Below are positions 46,501-53,942 of a stretch of 64,000 nucleotides of DNA, one piece after another (position 1 is the stretch's first letter; the number at the start of each line of letters is the position of its first letter). The translations under genes were made by a program, and so were the position numbers. A model generated the notes under the pieces. The model searched no databases and had not been told where the DNA came from. It was given only the letters and a program-made list of their open reading frames with translations. This stretch comes from Paludibacteraceae bacterium (GTDB lineage Bacteria; Bacteroidota; Bacteroidia; Bacteroidales; Paludibacteraceae). The stretch lies in NCBI GenBank assembly GCA_031292565.1, contig JARLGW010000008.1:1-64000 (forward strand), given 5' to 3'.

Positions 46501-46974
46501 ATGAAAACAGAAGATTTATTGTCACTTGCAGAAGAAAAAACAGGTGCGAAATTCATTGGAACATTAAGAAAAACCGCCAGAATTAGACATGGTATCGGTA
46601 GTTCTATTGAAGACGTCTTAGGATGGGATACCATATTAAAAGCCAAAGACGGAGAATGTTATGAATTTTATGCAGCTCAAGCACCTTTGATTGGATTAAC
46701 TCAAGCACAACCAATCTCTTGTCCACTAGGGATAGTGGCTTTTGACAGTTTTAAAATTGATATAAAAGAAGCAATCAAGATTTTCCATTCTCAAAATGGC
46801 GGCGACAAATTCACTCATATAACATTAAGCTGGCCTTTGGTATATCCTGAAGCTAAAGAACCATTCTGGTACTTCAGAACAAACTTAGGAGTTGAGGTTA
46901 TTATTGGTGCAAATTCAGGCCAAATTAAGAACGTTCTTCCAACAGTAATTCTTTACATGGCTAAACCTCAGTAA
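46501..46974 (+). CDS. Small island protein 1, unrecognised, PepSY-like C-terminal part
   Basis: 157 residues, no signal peptide or membrane helix. I do not recognise a named family. Residues about 85-150 have a PepSY-like pattern: an amphipathic helix (IKEAIKIFHSQNGG), a strand (THITLSWPLVYP), then EPFWYFRTNLGVEVIIGANSGQI, which resembles the p-x-W-x-V...D-x-x-T-G-x-I core of PepSY domains. Two cysteines (GECYE, ISCPLG). It is headed by leader copy A and followed by a terminator-like hairpin (46984-47017), then the radical SAM gene. Function unknown; possibly a partner or substrate of that enzyme. Confidence 0.72.
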   Translation: MKTEDLLSLAEEKTGAKFIGTLRKTARIRHGIGSSIEDVLGWDTILKAKDGECYEFYAAQAPLIGLTQAQPISCPLGIVAFDSFKIDIKEAIKIFHSQNGGDKFTHITLSWPLVYPEAKEPFWYFRTNLGVEVIIGANSGQIKNVLPTVILYMAKPQ

Positions 46975-46983
46975 TATAAAAAA

Positions 46984-47017
46984 ATGCCTGGTACAGAATC
47001 CAAATCTGTGCCAGGCC
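46984..47017 (+). terminator. Hairpin between island gene 1 and the radical SAM gene
   Basis: Stem gcctggtacaga / tctgtgccaggc (12 bp, one G-U) with a 7-base loop and a short ctcttt tail. Probably a partial terminator that lowers expression of the enzyme gene relative to gene 1. Confidence 0.7.
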
Positions 47018-47039
47018 TCTTTTACAAAATCATTCATCA

Positions 47040-48071
47040 ATGAATCAGAATAACTATACTCCCATTTTCTGCGTTTGGGAAATCACATTAAAATGTAACA
47101 TGAATTGCCTGCACTGTGGCTCTCGTGCAGGACGAGCACGAGAACATGAGTTATCATTGGATGAAGCATTCCTTGTGGCAGACCAACTGATTGCACTTGG
47201 ATGCAAACAAATCTCATTCATAGGTGGAGAAGTGTTTCTCTACGACGGATGGGAGAAAATAGTCCGCAAACTTACTGACAATAATGTTACGGCTAATATT
47301 ATTACAAACGGATTCCTGTTTGGAGACAAACAAGTGGAAGAAGTTAAATATTCACGGATTGCGAATGTTGCCATTTCCATCGACGGAATGGAAGAAAATC
47401 ATAATAGAATACGAAACAATTCTAAATCATTCAGCCAAGTAAAAAAAACAATAGATAGACTCAATGCCGAAAACATCCCGATAGGTGTCAACACCACCTT
47501 ACTCGACAGTAATATTTCCGATTTGGAGCCACTATACACTTTTCTGATAGAAAACAACGTAAAGATATGGCAACTGCAGTTAGCCAATCCGATGGGTAAT
47601 CTCAAAAATTCCAAAGAGCTACCTATTAGCTTGGAAAACATAAAAAAGCTTCCCGCTTTCATCAAGCAAAAAAGGGATGAAAACAAAATAAATGTCTATA
47701 CCGGCGATAACATCGGATATTATGGTGAAAACGAAAGATACATACGAGGTATGATAGGAAAAATAAATTACTGGTCGGGCTGTCAGGCAGGATTAATGGC
47801 CGTAGGCATAGACAGTGTAGGAAATATAAAAGGATGCGAATCATTATATGATGAAAAATTTATTGAAGGAAATCTGAGACAAGAAAGCCTTCACGATATA
47901 TGGCACAAGGATGGTAATTTCTCCTACAATAGGAACTTTGACACCAGCCTATTAAGCGGAAAATGCAAACAATGCGATATGGGAGCATACTGTAGAGCCG
48001 GCTGCCGGGGAGCTTGTTTTTTCACCAAAGGCAGATTTTATGAAAACGCCTATTGCATTTACAACGAATAA
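47040..48071 (+). CDS. Radical SAM/SPASM domain enzyme
   Basis: 343 residues. The SAM-cluster motif is CNMNCLHC (C19-x3-C23-x2-C26), followed by GGEVFLYDGW, TNGFLF and SIDGMEENHN. The C-terminal SPASM domain shows the full seven-cysteine pattern: C248-x12-G-x4-C266, then C309-x2-C312-x5-C318-x3-C322 and C339, expected to hold two auxiliary 4Fe-4S clusters. SPASM proteins commonly modify peptides or proteins (for example PqqE, anaerobic sulfatase maturases, sactipeptide maturases). It is surrounded by three small proteins whose genes share a leader element, which suggests, without proof, that one or more of them is its substrate. It has no leader copy of its own. Confidence 0.9.
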   Translation: MNQNNYTPIFCVWEITLKCNMNCLHCGSRAGRAREHELSLDEAFLVADQLIALGCKQISFIGGEVFLYDGWEKIVRKLTDNNVTANIITNGFLFGDKQVEEVKYSRIANVAISIDGMEENHNRIRNNSKSFSQVKKTIDRLNAENIPIGVNTTLLDSNISDLEPLYTFLIENNVKIWQLQLANPMGNLKNSKELPISLENIKKLPAFIKQKRDENKINVYTGDNIGYYGENERYIRGMIGKINYWSGCQAGLMAVGIDSVGNIKGCESLYDEKFIEGNLRQESLHDIWHKDGNFSYNRNFDTSLLSGKCKQCDMGAYCRAGCRGACFFTKGRFYENAYCIYNE

Positions 48072-48141
48072 CGAAACAAAAAATAGATGCCAGTGCAATA
48101 AAACTGCAAACAGGCCATCCCAAGACTAAAGACTAGAAATC

Positions 48142-48191
48142 GAAACCACTAAAAAATGGGATGAAACCCGAAAAGCTATACGAGTAGGGAA
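48142..48191 (+). promoter_or_regulatory. Conserved leader RNA element, copy B (divergent)
   Basis: Shares GAAACCACT (48142-48150), CCCGAAAAGC and ACGAGTAGGGAA with copies A and C. The upstream AGTGG arm is replaced (agactaaAGACTAG) and a GGG...CCC stem (48158-48168) replaces the GGGGCGGA block. The CCACT with AGT-a-GG pairing is kept. It ends about 20 bases before the ATG at 48212. Confidence 0.55.
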
Positions 48192-48211
48192 ATTTAAATT
48201 ATTAAAAAAAC

Positions 48212-48592
48212 ATGGGAACAGATCAAAAACCCTTTGAAACACCAGTTATTGTTAATGAGAACATTTCCGGTTTTAAATGTACCGGAAAAACAGGTATCAT
48301 GTACGCGTTTTATATGAGATTCCGTCGGTACAATGGAACAGAATGGATTGAGTCCGACAGAGGTCCATCCGTGTCAGTATGGTGTACAGGAGGAATAAAT
48401 CTTGACGAATGGGCTCAAGGCATAGGTCTTAAAGAAGGAGAATACGTTCAGCTAGAAATAGAAGTAATGGCAGGAGGAAAAGTAACTGTAAGCCAATGTT
48501 TCATTTACAAAAAAGGCATAAATAAATTTGCGCACTACAATGCTACCGGTGCGGTTTGGGATGCATCAATCACGTTTACAGATATTGAATAA
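48212..48592 (+). CDS. Small island protein 2, unrecognised
   Basis: 126 residues, no signal peptide or membrane helix, predicted mostly beta-strand (ISGFKCTG, MYAFYMRFRRYNG, YVQLEIEVMAGGKVTVSQCFIYKKG, WDASITFTDIE). Three cysteines at 23, 58 and 96. I recognise no family. It starts after leader copy B; the next small gene follows after 150 bases containing leader copy C. Its genetic setting links it to the radical SAM enzyme upstream. Confidence 0.7.
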   Translation: MGTDQKPFETPVIVNENISGFKCTGKTGIMYAFYMRFRRYNGTEWIESDRGPSVSVWCTGGINLDEWAQGIGLKEGEYVQLEIEVMAGGKVTVSQCFIYKKGINKFAHYNATGAVWDASITFTDIE

Positions 48593-48661
48593 AAACAACA
48601 AAGCAATACAACATTCAGACATGGAAGAGGCCTCCTGTTGGTTGGATCGCTCTTTGTTGAA

Positions 48662-48722
48662 AGTGGAGACCAGAAACCACTCTAAAAACGGGGCGGATTC
48701 CGAAAAGCCCTATGAGTAGGAA
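48662..48722 (+). promoter_or_regulatory. Conserved leader RNA element, copy C
   Basis: Nearly identical to copy A although 2.2 kb away: AGTGGAG--CAGAAACCACTCTAA, AAACGGGGCGGA, GAAAAGCC, GAGTAGGAA. AGTGG (48662-48666) pairs with CCACT (48677-48681); CCACTC alternatively pairs with GAGT-a-GG (48714-48720). It ends 20 bases before the ATG at 48743. Confidence 0.65.
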
Positions 48723-48742
48723 TTTATTAAAATCAAACAGTT

Positions 48743-49258
48743 ATGAATATAGTTGGAACTGTAATACCCTATGCAGGTATTGTCGATACACAAGCCAAGC
48801 AAGAACTAAAAAGCAAAGGATGGCTTTTTTGTGATGGAAGTGCTGTAAGTCGTACCGAATATAATGATCTTTTTAATGTTATTAAGATTATGTATGGAGG
48901 TGGCGATGGCGTTAATACTTTTAATTTACCCAATTATCAAGGACAATTTTTAAGAGGAGTATCTAACAATTCAGGTGTTGATCCTGATGCAAACACTAGA
49001 ACTCCTCAGCAAAATGGAAAAGATGAGCCGGGAACATCAAAAGGAAATACGGTAGGAACTTTTCAACAAGATCAAATCATTCGGCATAACCATCCTATTA
49101 AACTCTGGAGCCGTAGTTTTAAAGGAGATGATGATTCTGACAGACCATTTGATAACCTTGGTTCGGATAGAGGTTATTCTGAAATAAATGAAAATGGTGG
49201 AGCAGAAACACGCTCTAAAAATGTTTCTGTCAATTATCTAATATCATTTAAAGCATAA
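48743..49258 (+). CDS. Small island protein 3, phage tail-collar domain (MdpB-like)
   Basis: 171 residues. The N-terminal half is a tail-collar domain: GTVIPYAG near 4-11, KGWLFCDGSAVSRTEYNDLF near 28-48 (G-W-x-x-C-D-G-x-x-x), YGGGDGVNTFNLPNYQGQFLRG near 55-78. The C-terminal half has H-N-H and an N/G/D-rich stretch. Such domains occur in phage tail fibres and in non-phage 'microcystin-dependent' MdpB-type proteins. No other phage gene is nearby, so a prophage remnant is unlikely. It has leader copy C and a downstream terminator and closes the island. Confidence 0.85.
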   Translation: MNIVGTVIPYAGIVDTQAKQELKSKGWLFCDGSAVSRTEYNDLFNVIKIMYGGGDGVNTFNLPNYQGQFLRGVSNNSGVDPDANTRTPQQNGKDEPGTSKGNTVGTFQQDQIIRHNHPIKLWSRSFKGDDDSDRPFDNLGSDRGYSEINENGGAETRSKNVSVNYLISFKA

Positions 49259-49264
49259 CAAATA

Positions 49265-49300
49265 GAGGGTATCCAAAATCTTGCGATACCCTCCTTTTTT
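49265..49300 (+). terminator. Terminator of the accessory island
   Basis: Stem gagggtatc / gataccctc (9 bp), 11-base loop and a seven-base T-run. Confidence 0.9.
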
Positions 49301-49308
49301 TACTACTT

Positions 49309-49345
49309 TATCGGTGCCAACAATTATTGGGCACCGATAATATTT
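49309..49345. terminator. Second hairpin between the convergent units
   Basis: Perfect arms tatcggtgcc (49309-49318) and ggcaccgata (49330-49339). A T-run follows only on the plus strand (atattttt), so it is probably a backup terminator for the island. Confidence 0.65.
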
Positions 49346-49424
49346 TTGAAGCAAACATTACTTCCACTATAAATGACGATTGGAACAAACTGCACCCAAA
49401 AAGCATCCTTTTCTATTTTACATT

Positions 49425-50060
49425 CTACCGGACAAAGTTCGTCATTACCTTTCTCACAGGTGCAGGAGCCGGAATAGAATCTTTGGTAGCCTCCCGCATG
49501 CGAAGTTGCCAAACCATATTATTACCCAGCACATCCATAATCTGTACCCCTTCGGCATCTTGAAGCACCTCACCCGGAGTTCTACCATGTATAATATTCC
49601 AATAATTGGAAGATGCAATCATCATTTCCGAATAAAGCAGGTAATGGTTGAGGTTATCGAATGTTACAGACCCACCCGTACGTCTTACAGCCACAACCGA
49701 AGCCGCCACTTTGTTGCGAAACAGCCCACCATTGCTTCCCGCCACGTAAAAAGCACGGTCAAGAAAACATTTCATCGTACCCGCGATGCCCGCGTAATAC
49801 ACCGGTGAGCCAAGCAAAATACCGTCAGCCTCTTTCATCTTTTGGATGGCATCATTCACCCCATCATCCTTCATTGAGCACTTTTCATCCCTGTTTTTAA
49901 AGCACTGCCCGCACCCAGTGCAGCCATGTATGGCCTTGTTGCCAATGTGCACAATTTCAAAATCAATACCGTTATCAGTTAATTGCTTACCCACGATAGA
50001 CAGGGCTTGGAATGTATTACCCTCCTTGTGAGGACTTCCGTTAATGGCTACTACTTTCAT
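49425..50060 (-). CDS. Flavodoxin-fold NAD(P)H oxidoreductase, iron-sulfur flavoprotein type
   Basis: 211 residues. N-terminal FMN-binding loop GSPHKEGNT (9-17), then a compact cysteine cluster CTGCGQCFKNRDEKC (C-x2-C-x2-C-x6-C) as in iron-sulfur flavoproteins, where it holds a 4Fe-4S cluster, and LLGSPVYYAGIAGTMKCFLDR (flavin-binding second loop). It probably transfers electrons from reduced nicotinamide or ferredoxin to quinones or other small acceptors. Divergent from an HxlR-type regulator, a pairing typical of quinone- or electrophile-responsive reductases. Confidence 0.88.
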   Translation of the reverse strand: MKVVAINGSPHKEGNTFQALSIVGKQLTDNGIDFEIVHIGNKAIHGCTGCGQCFKNRDEKCSMKDDGVNDAIQKMKEADGILLGSPVYYAGIAGTMKCFLDRAFYVAGSNGGLFRNKVAASVVAVRRTGGSVTFDNLNHYLLYSEMMIASSNYWNIIHGRTPGEVLQDAEGVQIMDVLGNNMVWQLRMREATKDSIPAPAPVRKVMTNFVR

Positions 50061-50143
50061 CTTATTGAATTGTTATTTTTTAAGGTTTATTTCTTTATTG
50101 TTATTTTTGTACTGCAAATCTCGGATATTAATACTAAATATAC

Positions 50144-50151
50144 AAGTACTT
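50144..50151. promoter_or_regulatory. Candidate operator between the reductase and HxlR genes
   Basis: Palindrome aagtactt inside the 127-base divergent intergenic region, within a longer near-palindrome tacaagtacttacc. Two similar direct repeats (cttaccaaatag, gttaccaaaag) follow. Likely target of the HxlR product, by position only. Confidence 0.35.
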
Positions 50152-50187
50152 ACCAAATAGTGTTATAGTTACCAAAAGGAGTAAATT

Positions 50188-50547
50188 ATGGAAAATGAAG
50201 GCCGTATAGAAAAATATATATTCAAAGAAAAAAAATATTTCTGCTCGTTGGAGCTGGTAATGGATATGTTGGGTGGAAAATGGAAGCCCATTGTACTCTT
50301 CCATCTACGTGGAGGCAAAATGCGTTCGGGCGAGTTACAACGCACTCTAACAGGCATTACCAACAAAATGTTCACCCAAACCGTTCGAGAATTAGAAACA
50401 TCAGGATTGGTGGAACGGATTGTTTACCCCACTGTACCACCTAAAGTGGAATACCAACTATCCGAGATGGGGGAATCCGTTCTGCCCGTTTTAGATGTAT
50501 TAAACGGCTGGGGTAAAGAAATATGTAAGAAATACAATCACATGTGA
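50188..50547 (+). CDS. HxlR-family redox/electrophile-type regulator
   Basis: 119 residues, a winged helix protein of the HxlR/MarR-like type: YFCSLELVMDMLGGKWKPIVLFHL, the motif GELQRTLTGITNKMFTQTVRELE as recognition helix, and GLVERIVYPTVPPKVEYQLSEMG as wing. The cysteine before the first helix (near 21) corresponds in position to the reactive Cys of YodB/HypR-like sensors. An AGGAG sequence lies 6 bases before the ATG, unusual here because most genes in the window lack a Shine-Dalgarno. Probable regulator of the divergent flavoprotein. Confidence 0.9.
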   Translation: MENEGRIEKYIFKEKKYFCSLELVMDMLGGKWKPIVLFHLRGGKMRSGELQRTLTGITNKMFTQTVRELETSGLVERIVYPTVPPKVEYQLSEMGESVLPVLDVLNGWGKEICKKYNHM

Positions 50548-50643
50548 TTATAGAGATTTCATCATACAATCCACCACCATTATAACAAGGAAAACAGTCC
50601 GTCCCGTTTATTCAATTTGTTAGTACACGTATTATTTTTTTCT

Positions 50644-50651
50644 TACCTTTG
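50644..50651 (+). promoter_or_regulatory. pnp promoter (-7)
   Basis: TACCTTTG, exact TAnnTTTG, about 41 bases before the pnp ATG. TTTG at 50616-50619 is a possible -33 element with a long 24-base spacing. Confidence 0.6.
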
Positions 50652-50692
50652 CCACCGACAAAAAAGTTATAAAAATTTTAAACTATTTGAAG

Positions 50693-52846
50693 ATGAATGT
50701 AGTTACTAAAACCATCACATTGGGTGATGGACGCACCATCACCATCGAAACAGGTAAGTTGGCCAAACAAGCCGATGGAGCCGTGATGGTTCGTATGGGC
50801 AACACCATGTTGCTAGGAACCGTATGTTCCGCCAAAGATGCCACTCCCGGCACTGATTTCATGCCACTATCCGTGGATTACAAAGAAAAATTTGCCTCTG
50901 CCGGACGTTTACCAGGAGGATTTACTCGCCGTGAAGGTCGCCCTTCCGATTACGAAATTCTTACATCCCGTTTGGTGGATCGTGCATTACGTCCTCTTTT
51001 TCCTGACGATTTTCACGCGGACACTTTTGTTAACGTAACCCTTTTCTCTGCCGACGGAGAAGACATGCCCGATGCCCTTGCAGGCTTGGCAGCTTCAGCC
51101 GCGTTGGCAGTATCCGATATACCGTTCAACGGCCCTATATCCGAAGTACGTGTAGCACGTATTGACGGGAAATTTGTAGTTAACCCTACTTTCTCACAAC
51201 TGGCGAAAGCCGACATGGACATCATGGTAGCCGCTACGATAGACAACATCATGATGGTAGAAGGCGAAATGAAAGAAGTAAGCGAAGACGAGTTGCTGGA
51301 TGCAATGAAAGTGGCTCACGAATCCATTAAAGTACATTGCCAAGTGCAATTAGAATTGATGGAAGCCGTAGGCAAAACCGTGAAACGCACCTATTGCCAC
51401 GAAGACAATGACGAAGACTTAAAAAAAGATGTTTGGGCTAAAACGTATGACAAAGCTTATGTTTTGGCTACCGCTTGCAACACGGATAAACATTCGCGCG
51501 AAGACAATTTCAATGCCGTAAAAGCAGAATACATAGCAACACTCGATTCCGAAGTTGCAGCTGAAAAGAAAGCATTAATCGACCGTTATTATCACGCCGT
51601 GGAAAAAGAAGCCATGCGTCGTTCTATCTTGGACGAAGGCAAACGCTTAGACGGACGTAAAACTACAGAGATTCGCCCTATTTGGTCAGAAGTAGGTTAT
51701 CTTCCTGGCCCTCACGGTTCAGCAGTCTTCACCCGTGGTGAAACACAATCAATAACCACCGTTACATTAGGAACCAAAATGGATGAGAAGCTTGTTGACG
51801 AAGCTCTTATTCAAGGCAAAGAACGTTTCTTGTTGCATTACAATTTTCCTCCATTTTCAACAGGTGAAGCACGTGCATCACGTGGAACAGGCCGTCGTGA
51901 AATCGGTCATGGAAACTTGGCACTCCGTGCGTTGAAAACCATGCTTCCCGATAACTATCCGTATGTAGTACGAGTAGTTTCAGATATATTAGAATCAAAC
52001 GGTTCGTCGTCTATGGCTACCGTATGTGCCGGAACACTAGCGTTAATGGATGCCGGGGTAAAAATAAAGAAACCGGTATCAGGTATTGCTATGGGGCTAA
52101 TCTCTGAAAACAAAGGAAAAAACTTCGCGGTGCTTTCGGACATCTTAGGTGATGAAGATCACTTGGGCGATATGGACTTTAAAGTAACCGGAACCAAAGA
52201 TGGTATCACAGCTACTCAAATGGATATTAAAGTAGATGGACTTTCTTTCGAGATCTTGGAGAAAGCCTTGAAACAAGCCAAAGACGGACGTATGCACATC
52301 CTAGGCAAGATACTAGAAACCATTGCAGAACCTCGTGAAGACTTGAAACCAAATGCACCTCGTATCGTGGTGATTATGATTCCTAAAGAATTCATTGGTG
52401 CTATAATAGGCCCCGGTGGAAAAATAATCCAAGGCATCCAAGCCGAAACAGGTGCAACTGTGGCCATAGAAGAAATAGAAGACGGTGGCCGAGTAGAGAT
52501 TGCTGCAACCAACAAAGAATCGCTTGACGCAGCCGTAAGCCGCATAAAAGGCATCGTTGCTATCCCAGAGGTTGGCGAAGTTTACCCATCCAAAGTAAAA
52601 TCTATCATGGCCTACGGTGCTTTTGTAGAATTTATGCCTGGTAAAGAAGGTTTGCTTCATATTTCCGAAATCGATTGGAAACGCATCGAAAAGATGGAAG
52701 ATACAGACATTAAAGAAGGTGATATGATTGATGTAAAATTACTTGACGTTGATAAAAAAACAGGCAAATACAAATTATCACACAAAGCACTTTTACCTCG
52801 TCCACCCAAAGAAGAAAATACAAACGAAGCTCCAAAAGCAAAATAA
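50693..52846 (+). CDS. pnp: Polyribonucleotide nucleotidyltransferase
   Basis: About 717 residues from the ATG at 50693; an in-frame TTG two codons upstream is less likely. Two RNase PH domains (about 10-145 and 315-540; [27 protein letters not shown] and [23 protein letters not shown]), an intervening helical domain, KH domain ([21 protein letters not shown]) and S1 domain ([19 protein letters not shown]) in the usual order. It degrades RNA 3' to 5' with phosphate and also synthesises tails. Monocistronic; terminator 24 bases after the stop. Confidence 0.98.
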   Translation: MNVVTKTITLGDGRTITIETGKLAKQADGAVMVRMGNTMLLGTVCSAKDATPGTDFMPLSVDYKEKFASAGRLPGGFTRREGRPSDYEILTSRLVDRALRPLFPDDFHADTFVNVTLFSADGEDMPDALAGLAASAALAVSDIPFNGPISEVRVARIDGKFVVNPTFSQLAKADMDIMVAATIDNIMMVEGEMKEVSEDELLDAMKVAHESIKVHCQVQLELMEAVGKTVKRTYCHEDNDEDLKKDVWAKTYDKAYVLATACNTDKHSREDNFNAVKAEYIATLDSEVAAEKKALIDRYYHAVEKEAMRRSILDEGKRLDGRKTTEIRPIWSEVGYLPGPHGSAVFTRGETQSITTVTLGTKMDEKLVDEALIQGKERFLLHYNFPPFSTGEARASRGTGRREIGHGNLALRALKTMLPDNYPYVVRVVSDILESNGSSSMATVCAGTLALMDAGVKIKKPVSGIAMGLISENKGKNFAVLSDILGDEDHLGDMDFKVTGTKDGITATQMDIKVDGLSFEILEKALKQAKDGRMHILGKILETIAEPREDLKPNAPRIVVIMIPKEFIGAIIGPGGKIIQGIQAETGATVAIEEIEDGGRVEIAATNKESLDAAVSRIKGIVAIPEVGEVYPSKVKSIMAYGAFVEFMPGKEGLLHISEIDWKRIEKMEDTDIKEGDMIDVKLLDVDKKTGKYKLSHKALLPRPPKEENTNEAPKAK

Positions 52847-52870
52847 GGTTAAAACTTCTACATATATACA

Positions 52871-52902
52871 AGAACCACCTCCATCTCGGAGGTGGTTCTT
52901 TT
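52871..52902 (+). terminator. Terminator of pnp
   Basis: Perfect 12-bp stem agaaccacctcc / ggaggtggttct with a 5-base loop, then ttttg. Confidence 0.9.
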
Positions 52903-52972
52903 GTGTTAAGCCACTTCCCGCCAAAGTGTAAAAAAGCAAACAAAAAATCGAACATGTTTACTTCTTCTTTTC

Positions 52973-52980
52973 TACCTTTG
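52973..52980 (+). promoter_or_regulatory. Sirtuin gene promoter (-7), fixes the start codon
   Basis: TACCTTTG, exact TAnnTTTG. It lies inside the longest possible reading frame (from 52903), so the upstream start cannot be the real one; the first ATG after the promoter is at 53008. Confidence 0.65.
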
Positions 52981-53007
52981 AAAAGAAACTTTTCAACACG
53001 AGAAAAC

Positions 53008-53682
53008 ATGAAAAAATTAGTAGTATTAACAGGAGCAGGAATGAGTGCCGAAAGTGGTATCAGTACATTTCGAGACAGCGGTGGTTTGTGGGAACAGCAC
53101 CGGGTGGAAGACGTGGCTACTCCCGAAGGATGGATACGAAACCCCAAGTTAGTGCTCGATTTCTATAACGAACGCCGTAGGCAGCTTAAAGGCTGCACGC
53201 CCAACGCCGGGCACACGGGACTGGCAGAATTGGAGAACGACTTTGAAGTACATATTACTACCCAAAACATAGACAACCTACACGAAAGAGCCGGAAGTTC
53301 GCACGTGATACACCTCCACGGAGAACTAACCAAAGCTTGCGACGAATATAAATCCGTTGTAAAAGACATTGGCTACAATGACATACAACTGGGAGACAAA
53401 CTGGGAAATACGCAAATGCGTCCGTTTATCGTTTGGTTTGGCGAAGCCGTTCCCGCCATAGAAGAAGCCATCGAAGCAACTCGCGCGGCCGATATTTTCG
53501 TGGTAATAGGCACTTCGCTTAAAGTATATCCGGCAGCAGGATTACTAAATTACATATCATCCGGCATTCCTATTTATCTGATTGACCCTAAAGAAGTTGA
53601 TTCTTGCAAAGCCGTTCATTTTATTCAAAAAGGAGCATCGGAAGGAATTAAAGAACTGAAAGAGATACTACTCAAGAAATAA
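53008..53682 (+). CDS. cobB: SIR2-family NAD-dependent protein deacylase
   Basis: 224 residues from the ATG at 53008. Rossmann and substrate motifs: LTGAGMSAESGISTFR (7-22), TTQNIDNLHERAGS, catalytic HLHGE (His104) and RPFIVWFGEAVP, GTSLKVYPAAGL. The Tyr/Arg pair of class III desuccinylases is present in DFYNERRRQ (Y-x2-R). The zinc-binding cysteine tetrad between HGE and RPFIVWFGE is absent: only one Cys (KACDEY) remains. It removes acetyl or succinyl groups from lysine using NAD. The missing zinc site is the main oddity and may be shared with other Bacteroidota sirtuins. Confidence 0.9.
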   Translation: MKKLVVLTGAGMSAESGISTFRDSGGLWEQHRVEDVATPEGWIRNPKLVLDFYNERRRQLKGCTPNAGHTGLAELENDFEVHITTQNIDNLHERAGSSHVIHLHGELTKACDEYKSVVKDIGYNDIQLGDKLGNTQMRPFIVWFGEAVPAIEEAIEATRAADIFVVIGTSLKVYPAAGLLNYISSGIPIYLIDPKEVDSCKAVHFIQKGASEGIKELKEILLKK

Positions 53683-53699
53683 GATTTTCCCATCAAAGG

Positions 53700-53787
53700 G
53701 AAAAAAGAAAAAGCCATATCCAAAGGATATGACTTTTTACACCAACCAAAAATATTTATTTAAGCCAACCAATCCTAATTAAGAAGG
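53700..53787 (-). ncRNA. Candidate small RNA on the minus strand
   Basis: About 85 bases between a well-spaced promoter (53794-53824) and a terminator (53738-53705 on the minus strand; stem aaaaagtcatatcc / ggatatggcttttt with T-rich tail). It contains an imperfect tandem repeat, TTGGTTGGcTtAAA then TTGGTTGGTGTAAA. No reading frame of note. It overlaps nothing but the 3' region of the convergent sirtuin transcript, to which it could be antisense. Confidence 0.45.
53708..53738. terminator. Terminator of the sirtuin gene, also usable on the minus strand
   Basis: aaaaagccatatcc / ggatatgacttttt with one mismatch and a 3-base loop; runs of A before and T after allow termination in both directions. 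Confidence 0.8.
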
Positions 53788-53793
53788 CCTGGA

Positions 53794-53824
53794 CAAAGGT
53801 ACTTCACAGATAAATAATAAACAA
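53794..53824 (-). promoter_or_regulatory. Orphan promoter on the minus strand
   Basis: Minus strand TACCTTTG (53801-53794) preceded 20 bases upstream by TTG (53824-53822), an ideal -33/-7 arrangement. No protein-coding gene follows. Confidence 0.6.
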
Positions 53825-53846
53825 TCACCCAAAAGGGTGATTTTTC
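53823..53846 (+). terminator. Second terminator-like hairpin downstream of the sirtuin gene
   Basis: Stem aatcaccc / gggtgatt with an aaaa loop and tttttc after it on the plus strand. Confidence 0.65.
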
Positions 53847-53917
53847 ATAAAAAAACAAACTTTTGTTATTTTCAAAATAAAACAGTTCATGGTTCGCCTA
53901 AAAAGATGACAATAAAT

Positions 53918-53942
53918 AAAAAACAGGCTTTTAGCCTGTTTT
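53918..53942 (-). terminator. Terminator of the ATP synthase operon
   Basis: Stem aacaggct / agcctgtt with a 3-base spacer; on the minus strand followed by ttttttattt. It begins 3 bases after the atpG stop. Confidence 0.88.

Noticed and set aside
48528-48719. 63-codon reading frame overlapping leader copy C
   Set aside because: It overlaps the 126-residue gene and the conserved leader in another frame and has no coding character; the conservation is explained by the leader.
46421-48722. The repeated leader elements as integron attC sites
   Set aside because: There is no GTTRRRY/RYYYAAC core pair at the ends, the elements precede rather than follow genes with fixed spacing to start codons, and no integrase is near.
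46421-48722. The leader elements as hammerhead or similar self-cleaving ribozymes
   Set aside because: The GAAA and GAUGA strings in copy B recall a hammerhead, but the CUGANGA core is absent in all copies.
48743-49258. Prophage remnant
   Set aside because: A single tail-collar domain with no other phage gene, and a leader shared with non-phage genes.
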